Of a DNA stretch of 60,175 nt, positions 49,180 to 57,586 are shown one piece after another. Numbering within the stretch: the stretch's first letter is position 1; each line of letters begins with the position of its first letter. The notes beneath the pieces were generated by a model. It did no database searches and was not told the DNA's origin. It worked only from the letters and a program-made list of their open reading frames with translations. Position numbers and translations under genes: made by a program. Source of the DNA: DATCZB01 sp035513215 (GTDB lineage Bacteria; Pseudomonadota; Gammaproteobacteria; Steroidobacterales; Rariloculaceae); assembly GCA_035513215.1 (NCBI GenBank), contig DATKCK010000047.1, positions 1 through 60,175 of the forward strand, given 5' to 3'.

Positions 49180-49554
49180 CTACTCGGCGCGCGTCGCGAC
49201 GAGCTCCTCCATCGCGATCCCCGCAACGTCGCGCGTGAACTGGATCTCGTCGTCGGACACGATCGTGCCCGTGTAGGTAATGACGAGCGGCATGCCCTGA
49301 TAGGTCAGGTTCTCGACGAAAGTGATCACGTCGCCGTCGACCTTGCCTTCGGCCAGCTCGACCGCGGCGTTCTCGACGCCGCCGACGGCGGACTGCGCCG
49401 TGCCCGTCAACGTCATGCCGTCGACTTCGAGCTCGAATGTGTATGTCTGTTGGCCGACCTGCGTGTCGAAGGTTGCCGTCCATGTGCCCGACACATCCGC
49501 CAGCGCCGCGAGCGGTGCCACGAACAGTGCCGCCATTAACGCTATTCGTCTCAT
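49180..49554 (-). CDS. Small periplasmic protein, lipocalin/beta-like
   Basis: 124 aa from ATG at 49554. The leader is RRIALMAALFVAPLAALA|D. The mature part (VSGTWTATFDTQVGQQTYTFELEVDGMTLTGTAQSAVGGVENAAVELAEGKVDGDVITFVENLTYQGMPLVITYTGTI) alternates beta strands in a pattern of small beta-barrels, a common 'DVSGTW..' periplasmic family. Binding partner unknown. Unlinked to neighbours apart from the same strand. Confidence 0.7.
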   Translation of the reverse strand: MRRIALMAALFVAPLAALADVSGTWTATFDTQVGQQTYTFELEVDGMTLTGTAQSAVGGVENAAVELAEGKVDGDVITFVENLTYQGMPLVITYTGTIVSDDEIQFTRDVAGIAMEELVATRAE

Positions 49555-49576
49555 TGTCGTCTCCTCGTCGTCGAAC

Positions 49577-50563
49577 TCATTTCAGATGAACGTTCCAGCC
49601 GCTCGGTGACATATAAGGGGTCATGAAGCCCATGGCCTCGATCTCGTGGATCCTGCCGTTACGGATCTTGAAGACATGCATGGCCGGCAGATCGAACGGC
49701 TCGAAGTCGACGGTGCGCTCGGTCAGGTTGCCATCGGCGTCGTAGACGTCGATTGTCGGGTCCTCCATCGAATGCCGGAACTGCGAGATGCCGAAAGCGA
49801 GGCCGGTGGCCTCGTCGGCAATCCAGACGCGGCGTAGATCGATGCTGTCGATGTAGCTCATCGCGCGCATGTCGAGCTGCGAGTTGCAGCCCTGCCTCGG
49901 GCCGCCGAAGAAGCTCTCGCCCTCGCCGCCGGCCGTGATCATGCCGTTCTCGCGGCGCTCGCATTCGTCGGCGAAGAGGGTCGCGTCGCCGTCGTTTTGC
50001 TCGATCGCGTCGTAATAGGTCTGCGCGATCACGAGCATCAGCTCGCGCGGCAGGCGCTCGGACTCGGGAATCGCGGCCGTCGGCAACAGACTCGGCCGCG
50101 GCGTCTGAAGGTTCTCGAGACTGCTTTCGCGCAGGTTCCTGACGACCTGGTGCTCGGCCTCGACGATCTCACCGTCGTCGTTGATCGCGAGGCGCAAGCC
50201 GAACTGGATAGGCGCGCCGTCCTCTTCCATCATGCCGATGAAGCCGAGCATGCGCGAGACGGGATCGGGCACGTAGATCGCGAAGCTCGCGGGCACGGCC
50301 GAGGCCGTCTGCCAGAGCCCTTCGCCGATGTCGAGCAGCACCGTGTTCTCGGTGAAGCGGACCTCATCGGCCATCGGCGCGGTGTCGGGTTCGTGGGCGA
50401 CGAGGGCGGCGAGGTACCGGTCGGCGATGTCGATCAGGCATTCGCGGTCGCAGGGCCCGGGCGAGTCCCAGAGTCGCGCTTGTCCCTCGGCCTGGGCGTG
50501 GGCCGGGCTGCCGGTTGCGACCAGAGCCGCCAGTGACGCCGCCGCAAGCGCGCTCGTTCTCAT
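49577..50563 (-). CDS. Secreted protein of unknown function (NTF2-like)
   Basis: 328 aa from ATG at 50563. The leader RTSALAAASLAALVATGSPAHAQ precedes PGPCDRECLIDIADRYLAALVAHEPDTAPMADEVRFTENTV, which resembles the start of SnoaL/NTF2-like or DUF8021-like domains. A second similar segment (RLPRELMLVIAQTYYDAIEQNDGDATLFADECERRENG) suggests two NTF2-like halves. The cysteines at residues 38 and 42 and at CERR, QGCNS could pair. It lies 22 bp upstream of the small beta protein gene, so the pair is probably cotranscribed. Confidence 0.65.
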   Translation of the reverse strand: MRTSALAAASLAALVATGSPAHAQAEGQARLWDSPGPCDRECLIDIADRYLAALVAHEPDTAPMADEVRFTENTVLLDIGEGLWQTASAVPASFAIYVPDPVSRMLGFIGMMEEDGAPIQFGLRLAINDDGEIVEAEHQVVRNLRESSLENLQTPRPSLLPTAAIPESERLPRELMLVIAQTYYDAIEQNDGDATLFADECERRENGMITAGGEGESFFGGPRQGCNSQLDMRAMSYIDSIDLRRVWIADEATGLAFGISQFRHSMEDPTIDVYDADGNLTERTVDFEPFDLPAMHVFKIRNGRIHEIEAMGFMTPYMSPSGWNVHLK

Positions 50564-50686
50564 CGGATGATTCTCCGGTTCTTGTTCTGTCCGACGCGTT
50601 CGTTTATACCACCGGCGTCGGGAAGCCAGAAGGGGCGGCTGAGGCGCTCAGCCGCGGGTGGCCGCAAGGGGCGCGGTGCGCCTCGA

Positions 50687-51058
50687 TCAGCGCCGCTTGA
50701 CGATCTCGTAGCGGCCGCTCGGGCCGATGAACCAGCCTGCAACCCAACTCACGAAGACGACGACGAGCCAGCCGAGCATCGCGGGCAGGGCGCCCGCCAC
50801 GACGAAGCCGTCGAGCATGTAGGCGACGAGCCCGAACAATGCCGCGTTGATGACGAGCAGAAACAGACCGAAAGTCAGAATCGTCAGCGGCAGCGTCAGC
50901 AGCACGATCAGCGGGCGCACGAAGGCATTGACGAGTCCCATGACGATTGCCGCCAGGATCAGCGTGCCGGGCCCGGAGACGGTGATACCCGGAATGAGCC
51001 ACGACGCGACACCGATACCGGCCGCGATGATCAGCGTGCGAACGACAATGCCGCGCAT
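50687..51058 (-). CDS. Phage holin family IV-type membrane protein
   Basis: 123 aa from ATG at 51058, which overlaps the carboxylesterase stop (TGATG). Four transmembrane helices: RTLIIAAGIGVASWLIPGI, GTLILAAIVMGLVNAFVRPLI, TILTFGLFLLVINAALFGLVAYML and LGWLVVVFVSWVAGWFIG. The NAFVRPLIVLLTLPLTILTFGLFLLVINA stretch is the signature of the YvlD/'phage holin family 4' group, which is chromosomal and unrelated to lysis. Role unknown; linked here to M16 peptidase and carboxylesterase. Confidence 0.88.
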   Translation of the reverse strand: MRGIVVRTLIIAAGIGVASWLIPGITVSGPGTLILAAIVMGLVNAFVRPLIVLLTLPLTILTFGLFLLVINAALFGLVAYMLDGFVVAGALPAMLGWLVVVFVSWVAGWFIGPSGRYEIVKRR

Positions 51059-52737
51059 CAGCTTGCCGCGAGCACGTCGGCCAGCAGCTCGCGCTCGGCG
51101 CCGTGCGGATCCATCACGGATCGTGTCTCGTTGTCGAAGACCATCGTCGCGCGCCGGCGCGTGTCGAACGGCGCCCATCGCGGTATCCCTTCATGATTGG
51201 GATCGCCGGTCCTCGCGAACTGGGCGAAGGCGCCGCTGATCTGATCGGCAAGCGCGTAGCGATCGTTGCCCGCGCCCGTCATCGAGGCCGCGATCTCGAC
51301 GTTGTTGAACGCGAACGGGATGTCGATGCAGTGATAGGACTTGAGCAGGCCAGAACGCACGGGCGATCGCCAGGTGAAATAGTACTTGTAGACACCGGCC
51401 GTGCCCTGCTCGGACTTTCGTTCGGCCTGCGCATGCGCGCGCGCACCGAAGCGGGCATCCGAGAGAATGAGCTGGTAGACGTCGACATTAGCGGCGTCCG
51501 GGCGCTCCGCGCGATAGGCTGCGATCAGCTCCTCGGCGTTGCCGTCGCCGGCGCCCGTCGCCGTTCGCACGAGCTCTTTCAGCGTGCTCTCGTCGATCGG
51601 CTCGAGCGGCGTGTCGGGGAAGAAGTTCGCCTCGTACTCGGTCGTGCCGATGATCAGCGGCACGTCTGCCGACATCGCGGGCGCGCCGGGCGAATAGGGA
51701 TGCGCCGGCAGGCTCGTGCCGTCGACGGTTGGGCCCATCGTGAAGCCGTGCCGTTCGGATTCGGCGCTCAATCGCTCCCACGGCATGCGGCGCAGGTCGT
51801 CTACGCTGCGCGCGCCGGCCGCGGCCATGAAACGCTCCGTCGCCTCGGTGGCCGCATCGGGCTCCTCGCCTTCGAGCGTCGAGCCGCTCATGACGATGCC
51901 GCGGTGGAAGCGGCCTTGCGCCGCCGGCATCGCCGTCAGAAAGCTGACCTTGCCGCCGCCGCCGGATTGGCCGAAGACCGTGACGCGATCCGGGTCGCCA
52001 CCGAAGCTCTCGATGTTGTCCCGCACCCAGTCGAGCGCGAGCACGATGTCGCGCATGCCGACGTTGCTCGTTTGCGAGTACTCGCTGCCGCCTGTTTCGG
52101 GCAGATAGAGGAAGCCGAAAGCGTTGAGCCTGTGCGTGACCGTGACGACGACGACGTCCTGCGATGCGGCGAGGCGGTTGCCGTCGTAGAGGAGCCAGTC
52201 GCCCGAGCCGCTCCAGAAGCCACCGCCGTGCAGCCAGACCATGACCGGCCGCGCGCGGTTGTCCGTGGCCGGCGTGAACACGTTGACGTTGAGGCAGTCT
52301 TCGCCCATCGGATTGGCGCGGTGCAGCGCGTGGATCTCGGAGATCGGCCCGGGCAAAGGCTGCGGCGAGCGGTTGCCGACCTGAATCGTCTCGCGCACGC
52401 CGCTCCAGGCTTCGGGCGGCTTTGGCGGCATGAAGCGATTCGCGCCGGCCGTCGAGGCGCCGTAGGGCACGCCGTAAAACGCCTGCACGTCGTCGTCGAG
52501 GACGACACCGCGAATGCGACCGGCCGTCGTCGCGACGTCGCCCGTCAGCGCCCGGCCGCGAATGTCCTGGGCGCGGGCGTATGACGAGAATGCGAAGCCT
52601 GACGCGGCGAGGGCCGTGGCCTTGAGCAGGCGGCGGCGCTGAAAATTGGGGTCAGACCCCATTTCCGAGGAAATGGGGTCTGACCCCGTTTCTCGTGACC
52701 CCGTTTCTCGCTGACCCCAGGTTCGGTGCTTACTCAT
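51058..52737 (-). CDS. Tat-exported carboxylesterase with repeat-derived N-terminus
   Basis: 559 aa from ATG at 52737, which overlaps the M16 stop by 8 bp. Residues 1-33 are translated from the REP-like repeat; the Tat motif QRRRLLKATALAASGFAFSS follows. Type-B carboxylesterase motifs: EDCLNVNVFTPA, VWLHGGGFWSGSG, the Ser elbow VFGQSGGGGKVS, and the late KSYHCIDIPFAFNN with the catalytic His. It hydrolyses esters in the periplasm. An alternative start at the ATG inside the repeat (52662, reading MGSDPNFQ) would give a conventional leader length. The start choice cannot be settled by sequence alone. Confidence 0.85.
   Translation of the reverse strand: MSKHRTWGQRETGSRETGSDPISSEMGSDPNFQRRRLLKATALAASGFAFSSYARAQDIRGRALTGDVATTAGRIRGVVLDDDVQAFYGVPYGASTAGANRFMPPKPPEAWSGVRETIQVGNRSPQPLPGPISEIHALHRANPMGEDCLNVNVFTPATDNRARPVMVWLHGGGFWSGSGDWLLYDGNRLAASQDVVVVTVTHRLNAFGFLYLPETGGSEYSQTSNVGMRDIVLALDWVRDNIESFGGDPDRVTVFGQSGGGGKVSFLTAMPAAQGRFHRGIVMSGSTLEGEEPDAATEATERFMAAAGARSVDDLRRMPWERLSAESERHGFTMGPTVDGTSLPAHPYSPGAPAMSADVPLIIGTTEYEANFFPDTPLEPIDESTLKELVRTATGAGDGNAEELIAAYRAERPDAANVDVYQLILSDARFGARAHAQAERKSEQGTAGVYKYYFTWRSPVRSGLLKSYHCIDIPFAFNNVEIAASMTGAGNDRYALADQISGAFAQFARTGDPNHEGIPRWAPFDTRRRATMVFDNETRSVMDPHGAERELLADVLAAS
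52646..52722. repeat. REP-like repeat cluster 7 inside a coding start
   Basis: Perfect inverted repeat: GGGGTCAGACCCCATTTCC (52648-52666), GA loop, and its complement (52669-52687), 19-bp arms. Further half-units CCCCGTTTCTCG continue to about 52722. The whole block is in frame within the carboxylesterase gene on the minus strand and contains no stop in that frame. Confidence 0.9.
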
Positions 52738-55498
52738 CGAAGTCTCCGGCTTTCATGATGATCATGTCTTCGAGGTCGATATGCCGGCTCATGGCATCGA
52801 GGACGTCCTCGGCCGTGAGCTCCGCCACGCGCGACTCGAGATCCGCGTGGTACGCCATCGTCCGGTCGTCGTGCAGGTTCGAGGCGAGGAGGCCGACGAG
52901 CGCGCCGTCCTGCGATCGCGAGACCTGGCGCGCCTGGAGCCAGGCGCTTTGGGCAGAGCTCACTTCGTCGTCCGTGTACCCGTCGCCGAGCACGTTCGCC
53001 ATCTCGTCGAGGAAGGAGGCCTCGACCTGCGGGATATTCTCGGGCGCCGCGATGGCCTGCGCGTTGAACTGGGCGCCGTCGGCATTCGACGGCGCCGAGA
53101 AACCGGCCGAAACGCCGTAGCTCAGGCCTTCCGCGCCGCGAATGCGCGCTGCGAGACGCGAGCTGAGCCCGCTACCGAGAATGTAGTGGCCGAGCACCAT
53201 GGCCGGGTAATCCGCGTGCGTGTCGTTCATTTGCACGGGCAGAAACGCCCGGAAGTAGGCGTTTTCCTTGTCGGGTGTGTCGAAGCTTCGATTGACGGGG
53301 CCCGGCACGGGTTCGGGGTAGGGCTCGACGATCTCGTCGTAGTCCCCGGTGCTCTCCCAGCCACTCAGGCCCGACTCGACGAGCCCCGCGAACGTGTCGG
53401 GATCGAAATCGCCGACGGCGATCACGTGCGCGCTCGAGGCGCCGTAGAAGTCCGCATGGAAGGCTTGCAGATCGGATGCCTCGACGGCCCTGAGGTCCTC
53501 GATCGCTTCGTCGAAGGTCGGCCGGTAGCGCGGATCGCCGCGTTCGTAGTTCTGCCGGTAATAGCGCGAGAGCGCCTGGCTCACGATGGCATCGGGCTCG
53601 CTGCGCTGCGCCTGGATCGACGCGATCGCGTTGTCCTTCAGGATCCTGAGCTCGGACTCGGGAAAGACCGGCTGGCGCAGCACGTCGAACGCGAGCTCGA
53701 GAACTTCGGCCAAGTTCTCGCGCGTCGACTGGATCGATGCGCTGACCGTGCCCGCGCCGCCGCCGACGCCGAGACGGCTCTGGAGGCGGTCGAGCTCGTC
53801 CTGAATCTCCTGTCGCGTTCTCGACTCCGTGCCGCGCATCAGCATCGATGCCGTCAGCGACGCGGTCGTGTCCTTCCCCCAGAGGCTGTCGAGATCGCCG
53901 TAATGAAGCCTGATCGTGACGTTGACCTGATCGCCCCGCGTCTCCTTCGGCAGCAGCGCAAGCTCGATGCCAGGCAGCTCGCGCCGGATCGTGCGCGCGT
54001 CGATGTTGGCCGGCGAAGGATCGAATGCCTCGCCGACCGAGCGCTCCGCATCGCCTGTATAGCCGTCGAGCAGCGCAACCAGGTCGGGCTTCTCCGGAAT
54101 GATCGCGCGGTCGGGCGACTCGTCCGGCTCGAACAGGCCGACCGTGCGATTGGACGACTTGAAGTAGCTGCCTGCCGCCGTTTGCGCGTGCTCGGCCGTG
54201 ACGGCGCGGACGCGGTCGCGGTCGAGGAAGAACAGGCGCCAGTCCCCCGACGCCGCCCACTCGCTGAGCTGCAGCGAGACGGCCTGCGAGTTGTTCATCA
54301 GCCGCTCGATCGAGGACAGCCCCTGATTCCGGATTCGCTCGACCTCCTCGTCGGTGATCGGGTTCATGGCGAGATCGTCGATCGTCCCGATCATGATGTC
54401 GCGCACCTGCTCGACGTCGCCGTCGGGCGGCAGCGCGGCGAAGAACAGCACCATGCCGGGATCCTTGAGCTGGAGCTCGTCCGAGCCGACCTGGGTGGCG
54501 AGCCCCGTCTCGACGAGCGCGCGATACAGGCGCCCGGACGGCGTGTCGCTCAGCACGCGGGCCGCGACCTGGAGCGGCACGAAATCCTCGTGCGCGCCGT
54601 CGGGTGAGTGGAAGCCGACGATGACGGTCGGCAGATCGCCGACACGGCTAAGCTTCACGACGCGCTCGCCGTCCTGGACCGGCTCGACCGTGTAGTTTTC
54701 GACGAGCTCGCGATCGGGGCGCGGGATCGTGCCGAAATGCTCGGCGATCAGCGCGAGCGTCTCGGCCTCGTCGATGCGCCCCGCGACGACGAGCACGGCA
54801 TTGTCGGGCTGATAGTGGCGGCGGTAGAACGCCTGCAATCGTTCGATCGGGACGTTCTCGATGTCGGCGCGGCTGCCGATCGGCGGATTGCCGTAACCGT
54901 GCCAGACGTAGGCCGTGCTCAAGACGCGGTTGAAGAGCACGTTAGTCGGGCTGTTCTCGCTGCGCTCGAACTCGTTGCGGACGACCGTCATCTCGCTGTC
55001 GAGATCCTCCTGCGAGACACGGGCGTTCTGCATACGGTCCGCTTCGAACTCGAGCGCCCATTCGAGGTTGTCCGCCGTCGCTTCGAACGTCTCGAAGTAG
55101 TTCGTGCGCTCCCAGCTCGTCGTGCCGTTGTAGCTTGCGCCCCGGTCGCGCAATTCGCGCGTCGGATCCGGGTGCGCGGGCGTGCCTTTGAACAGCATGT
55201 GCTCGAGCAGATGCGCCATGCCGGTCTCGCCGTAGCCTTCGTCGACGGAACCGACGAGATAGGTCATGTTGACGGTGACGGTCGAGGACGACGGATCGGG
55301 AAACAGCAGCACCTGGAGGCCGTTGCCGAAACGGTACTCCGTGATGCCCTCGACCGACGTTATCCGCTCGTACGAGGCCGCCGGGGCGCCGGCCGCGGCT
55401 TCGGCGTTCCGTGCCGACTCGGCCGCAGGCTGGGCCGATGCGATGCTGTTGCAGCCGATCAGCAGCAGGAGCAGGGCGGTCTGCCGGATGGGGCGCAT
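52730..55498 (-). CDS. M16-family zinc metallopeptidase (pitrilysin-type)
   Basis: 922 aa from ATG at 55498. The lipobox LLLIGC at residue 16 suggests a lipoprotein. The inverted zinc motif HxxEH is HLLEH (His 96, Glu 99, His 100), with the third ligand Glu downstream in TVVRNEFERSEN. Both halves show the M16 pattern: the first catalytic and the second the inactive repeat (RIRGAEGLSYGVSAGFSAPSN). This is the family of processing peptidases and PqqL-like proteins that degrade small peptides in the envelope. Its stop overlaps the carboxylesterase start. Confidence 0.92.
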   Translation of the reverse strand: MRPIRQTALLLLLIGCNSIASAQPAAESARNAEAAAGAPAASYERITSVEGITEYRFGNGLQVLLFPDPSSSTVTVNMTYLVGSVDEGYGETGMAHLLEHMLFKGTPAHPDPTRELRDRGASYNGTTSWERTNYFETFEATADNLEWALEFEADRMQNARVSQEDLDSEMTVVRNEFERSENSPTNVLFNRVLSTAYVWHGYGNPPIGSRADIENVPIERLQAFYRRHYQPDNAVLVVAGRIDEAETLALIAEHFGTIPRPDRELVENYTVEPVQDGERVVKLSRVGDLPTVIVGFHSPDGAHEDFVPLQVAARVLSDTPSGRLYRALVETGLATQVGSDELQLKDPGMVLFFAALPPDGDVEQVRDIMIGTIDDLAMNPITDEEVERIRNQGLSSIERLMNNSQAVSLQLSEWAASGDWRLFFLDRDRVRAVTAEHAQTAAGSYFKSSNRTVGLFEPDESPDRAIIPEKPDLVALLDGYTGDAERSVGEAFDPSPANIDARTIRRELPGIELALLPKETRGDQVNVTIRLHYGDLDSLWGKDTTASLTASMLMRGTESRTRQEIQDELDRLQSRLGVGGGAGTVSASIQSTRENLAEVLELAFDVLRQPVFPESELRILKDNAIASIQAQRSEPDAIVSQALSRYYRQNYERGDPRYRPTFDEAIEDLRAVEASDLQAFHADFYGASSAHVIAVGDFDPDTFAGLVESGLSGWESTGDYDEIVEPYPEPVPGPVNRSFDTPDKENAYFRAFLPVQMNDTHADYPAMVLGHYILGSGLSSRLAARIRGAEGLSYGVSAGFSAPSNADGAQFNAQAIAAPENIPQVEASFLDEMANVLGDGYTDDEVSSAQSAWLQARQVSRSQDGALVGLLASNLHDDRTMAYHADLESRVAELTAEDVLDAMSRHIDLEDMIIMKAGDFDE

Positions 55499-55655
55499 GA
55501 CGGTTCTCCGCTAGGTTCTTGTTTGATCGAGACGATAACACGGAGAGCCGTATGCGATGCAGGCGGAATACCGGCAACGGCGAAGCTTCCGAACGTGTGC
55601 GTGCCGCGCCGGCGCAGGCGCTGCGGGGTGCCGGTTGCGGCAGCGCGGGATTGCG

Positions 55656-56387
55656 CTACTGCGGAAGCGGCGCGGCCACGGAGCGATCGTGCCCCGGCCG
55701 CCCGCCGAAACGGCGCTCGCGCCGACCGAAGTCCTCGAGCGCCGCCACGAGGTCCCGCTCGCCGAAGTCGGGCCAGAGCGTGTCGACGAAGACGAGCTCG
55801 GCGTAGGCGCACTCCCAGAGCAGGAAGTCGCTGAGCCTGCGCTCGCCGCCGCTGCGGATCAAAAGATCGACGTCGCCGGCCGCGACGGCGGCGTGCATCT
55901 GCGCCGCGAGCATGGCCTCGAAACAGGCGCGCTCATTGCCGTTGGCGAGGCAGCCGCACTCGAGGCCGGCGCGGTGCGCGCTCGTGGCGACGACGTGCCG
56001 GGCCGAGTAGTCGACGGCAAGCCGCAACAGCATGCGCTCGCCGCCCGCCGTCAGTTGCTCGGCTCGTTCGATGATGGCGACGATCTTCGGATGCAGACGG
56101 TCGCGGCGGCCGATGATGTTGAGGCGGATGCCGTTCTCGGCGCAGCGTGAGATCTCGCTTTGCAGGTAGCGCTTGAAGAGCTGCATCAGATGCGAGACCT
56201 CGTCGCGAGGACGCGACCAGTTGTCCGACGAGAATGCGTACAGCGTCAGGCAATCGACGCCGAGCTTCGCTGCGGATTCGACCACGCGGCGCACCGACTT
56301 CGCTCCGGCCCGGTGCCCGGCCTGGCGCGGCAGCCCGCGCCGCTCGGCCCAGCGGCCGTTACCGTCCATGATGATGGCTACGTGCAT
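55656..56387 (-). CDS. uppS: Isoprenyl transferase (undecaprenyl diphosphate synthase-like)
   Basis: 243 aa from ATG at 56387. All landmarks of cis-prenyltransferases are present: MHVAIIMDGNGRWAERRGLPRQAGHRAG (catalytic Asp 8 in MDGNGRWA), TLYAFSSDNWSRP, RLNIIGRRDRLH, and DVDLLIRSGGERRLSDFLLWECAYAELVFVDTLWPDF. It extends farnesyl-PP with isopentenyl-PP in cis. The typical uppS lies next to cdsA and dxr; here it instead follows a winged-helix regulator and a membrane protein (5 bp gap), so it may be a second copy with a special product. The symbol denotes the family, not proven identity. Confidence 0.93.
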   Translation of the reverse strand: MHVAIIMDGNGRWAERRGLPRQAGHRAGAKSVRRVVESAAKLGVDCLTLYAFSSDNWSRPRDEVSHLMQLFKRYLQSEISRCAENGIRLNIIGRRDRLHPKIVAIIERAEQLTAGGERMLLRLAVDYSARHVVATSAHRAGLECGCLANGNERACFEAMLAAQMHAAVAAGDVDLLIRSGGERRLSDFLLWECAYAELVFVDTLWPDFGERDLVAALEDFGRRERRFGGRPGHDRSVAAPLPQ

Positions 56388-56391
56388 CGAT

Positions 56392-56775
56392 TCATTCTTC
56401 CCGCGTCGCTGCGATCAGCGCTTCCATGTGCTCGAGGTGCCTGGCAAAGGCGCGCTTGCCTTTTGCCGTCAGGCTGTACTGTGTCCGCGGCACTCGGTCG
56501 GCGAAAGCCTTCCTGCAGCTCACGAGACCTGCGTCCTCGAGCCGGCGCGCGTGCTTGCTCAGGTTGCCGTCCGTCGTTTCGAGCAGCTCCTTGAGCTCGG
56601 CGAAGCTCATCGTCCGGTTGACGCTGAGCGCGCTCATGATGCCGAGACGGATTCGATCGTAGAGCAGGCGCCCGAACTCGGCCGACTCCTGTCCGCCTAC
56701 GGCGCCGGCGACTGCGCGCAGGCGCTGGGTCGCTTCCGTTACCGCCGCTTTCGGTTTTGCCGCGCTCTTAGCCAC
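56392..56775 (-). CDS. Winged-helix transcriptional regulator
   Basis: 127 aa from a GTG at 56775, overlapping the membrane-protein stop by 8 bp. The DNA-binding part is FGRLLYDRIRLGIMSALSVNRTMSFAELKELLETTDGNLSKHARRLEDAGLVSCRKAF followed by RTQYSLTAKGKRAFARHLEHMEALI, the pattern of the 'winged helix DNA-binding' (PF13601) family. An Ala/Lys-rich N-terminus of about 15 residues is unusual. It probably regulates its own operon, membrane protein - regulator - uppS. Confidence 0.85.
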   Translation of the reverse strand: MAKSAAKPKAAVTEATQRLRAVAGAVGGQESAEFGRLLYDRIRLGIMSALSVNRTMSFAELKELLETTDGNLSKHARRLEDAGLVSCRKAFADRVPRTQYSLTAKGKRAFARHLEHMEALIAATREE

Positions 56776-57379
56776 CGTGATCCCGGATGATCAGGGCGCC
56801 GAGCACGAGATGAATGCCGCCGAAGCCCGCGCCGAGCAGCCACGGCGCCCAGGCCGCGGGCGCCGCGAGCGCGACCGTGCCGAGGCCCATGAAGGCGAAA
56901 CCCGCGATCAGCACAACGGGAATCGAGAAAAGGCCACAGGCCGCGATGCCGACGCCGTAAAGCAGGAGCCAGATGCCCGCGATGGTCTCGCGGCCGACGG
57001 TGTCGGTCAGCGCGACGGTCAGGATGCCGCCGGCGACGAAGGCCGGTGCGAGTGTCAGAAAGAATCGGGTTGCGACGGCGCGGCGCAGGCTCAGCCCCTG
57101 AAGCCTGGCCTTTTGCTCCATGAAGAACAGCGCGACGGCGCAGGAGATCACGGCGGCCATGAGCCAGATCGGCAACCAGTGCGGAGCCAGCGGCGGAATG
57201 CCTTCGAGCACGGCCGCGGCGGTCGCGGCAAGGCCCATCGCGATGCAGCCCTTGCCGGGAATCGTCGTGAAAGTCTGAGCCGCCTCAATCGTATTGCGGA
57301 TGAAGCGCAGGTGCTCGGCGGCGCCGATGCCGATCGACTCGGTCGCCTGTCTTTCGCGCAGTTTATCTTCGGGTTTCAT
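56768..57379 (-). CDS. Four-helix membrane protein, unknown
   Basis: 203 aa from ATG at 57379. The first part (EDKLRERQATESIGIGAAEHLRFIRNTIEAAQTFTTIPGKG) is cytoplasmic, followed by hydrophobic segments CIAMGLAATAAAVLEGIPP, WLPIWLMAAVISCAVALFF, FFLTLAPAFVAGGILTVAL, IAGIWLLLYGVGIAACGLF and APWLLGAGFGGIHLVLGALII. I recall homologues encoded together with this type of winged-helix regulator, but no function. First gene of the three-gene operon. Confidence 0.75.
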   Translation of the reverse strand: MKPEDKLRERQATESIGIGAAEHLRFIRNTIEAAQTFTTIPGKGCIAMGLAATAAAVLEGIPPLAPHWLPIWLMAAVISCAVALFFMEQKARLQGLSLRRAVATRFFLTLAPAFVAGGILTVALTDTVGRETIAGIWLLLYGVGIAACGLFSIPVVLIAGFAFMGLGTVALAAPAAWAPWLLGAGFGGIHLVLGALIIRDHGG

Positions 57380-57385
57380 GCTGCC

Positions 57386-57413
57386 AATTTAGCCGCCGCG
57401 GACTGTTAGTCAA
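57386..57413 (-). promoter_or_regulatory. Sigma70-type promoter abutting start codon
   Basis: On the minus strand TTGACT (57413-57408) and TAAATT (57391-57386) are 16 bp apart. The -10 box ends 6 bp before the ATG at 57379, so the transcript would be leaderless or nearly so. No good ribosome-binding site precedes the ATG, which agrees. Confidence 0.5.
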
Positions 57414-57586
57414 GTACTTTGCAACATAAAGTTCGAAATGGCGTTCGGACTGTCAAGGATGTCGACACGGCGGCTCCCGGAATCCGGGCATGGCCGGTCG
57501 CAACAGGGTGTGAGCGGGCCGTTAGAGTGCGAGCAGGGCAGCTGGTGCGACGAGCGCGAGCGGGCGGTCAGCGCCTGAGCGGGCAG

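Noticed and set aside
50687..51058. Holin-like gene as evidence of a prophage
   Set aside because: The family is a chromosomal membrane-protein group and no other phage gene is nearby.
51103..52584. 493-codon plus-strand frame antisense to the carboxylesterase
   Set aside because: Composition-driven shadow of a well supported esterase gene.
52781..54607. 608-codon plus-strand frame antisense to the M16 peptidase
   Set aside because: No domain or leader, and the minus strand carries a complete M16 enzyme with intact zinc motif; a shadow of high GC.
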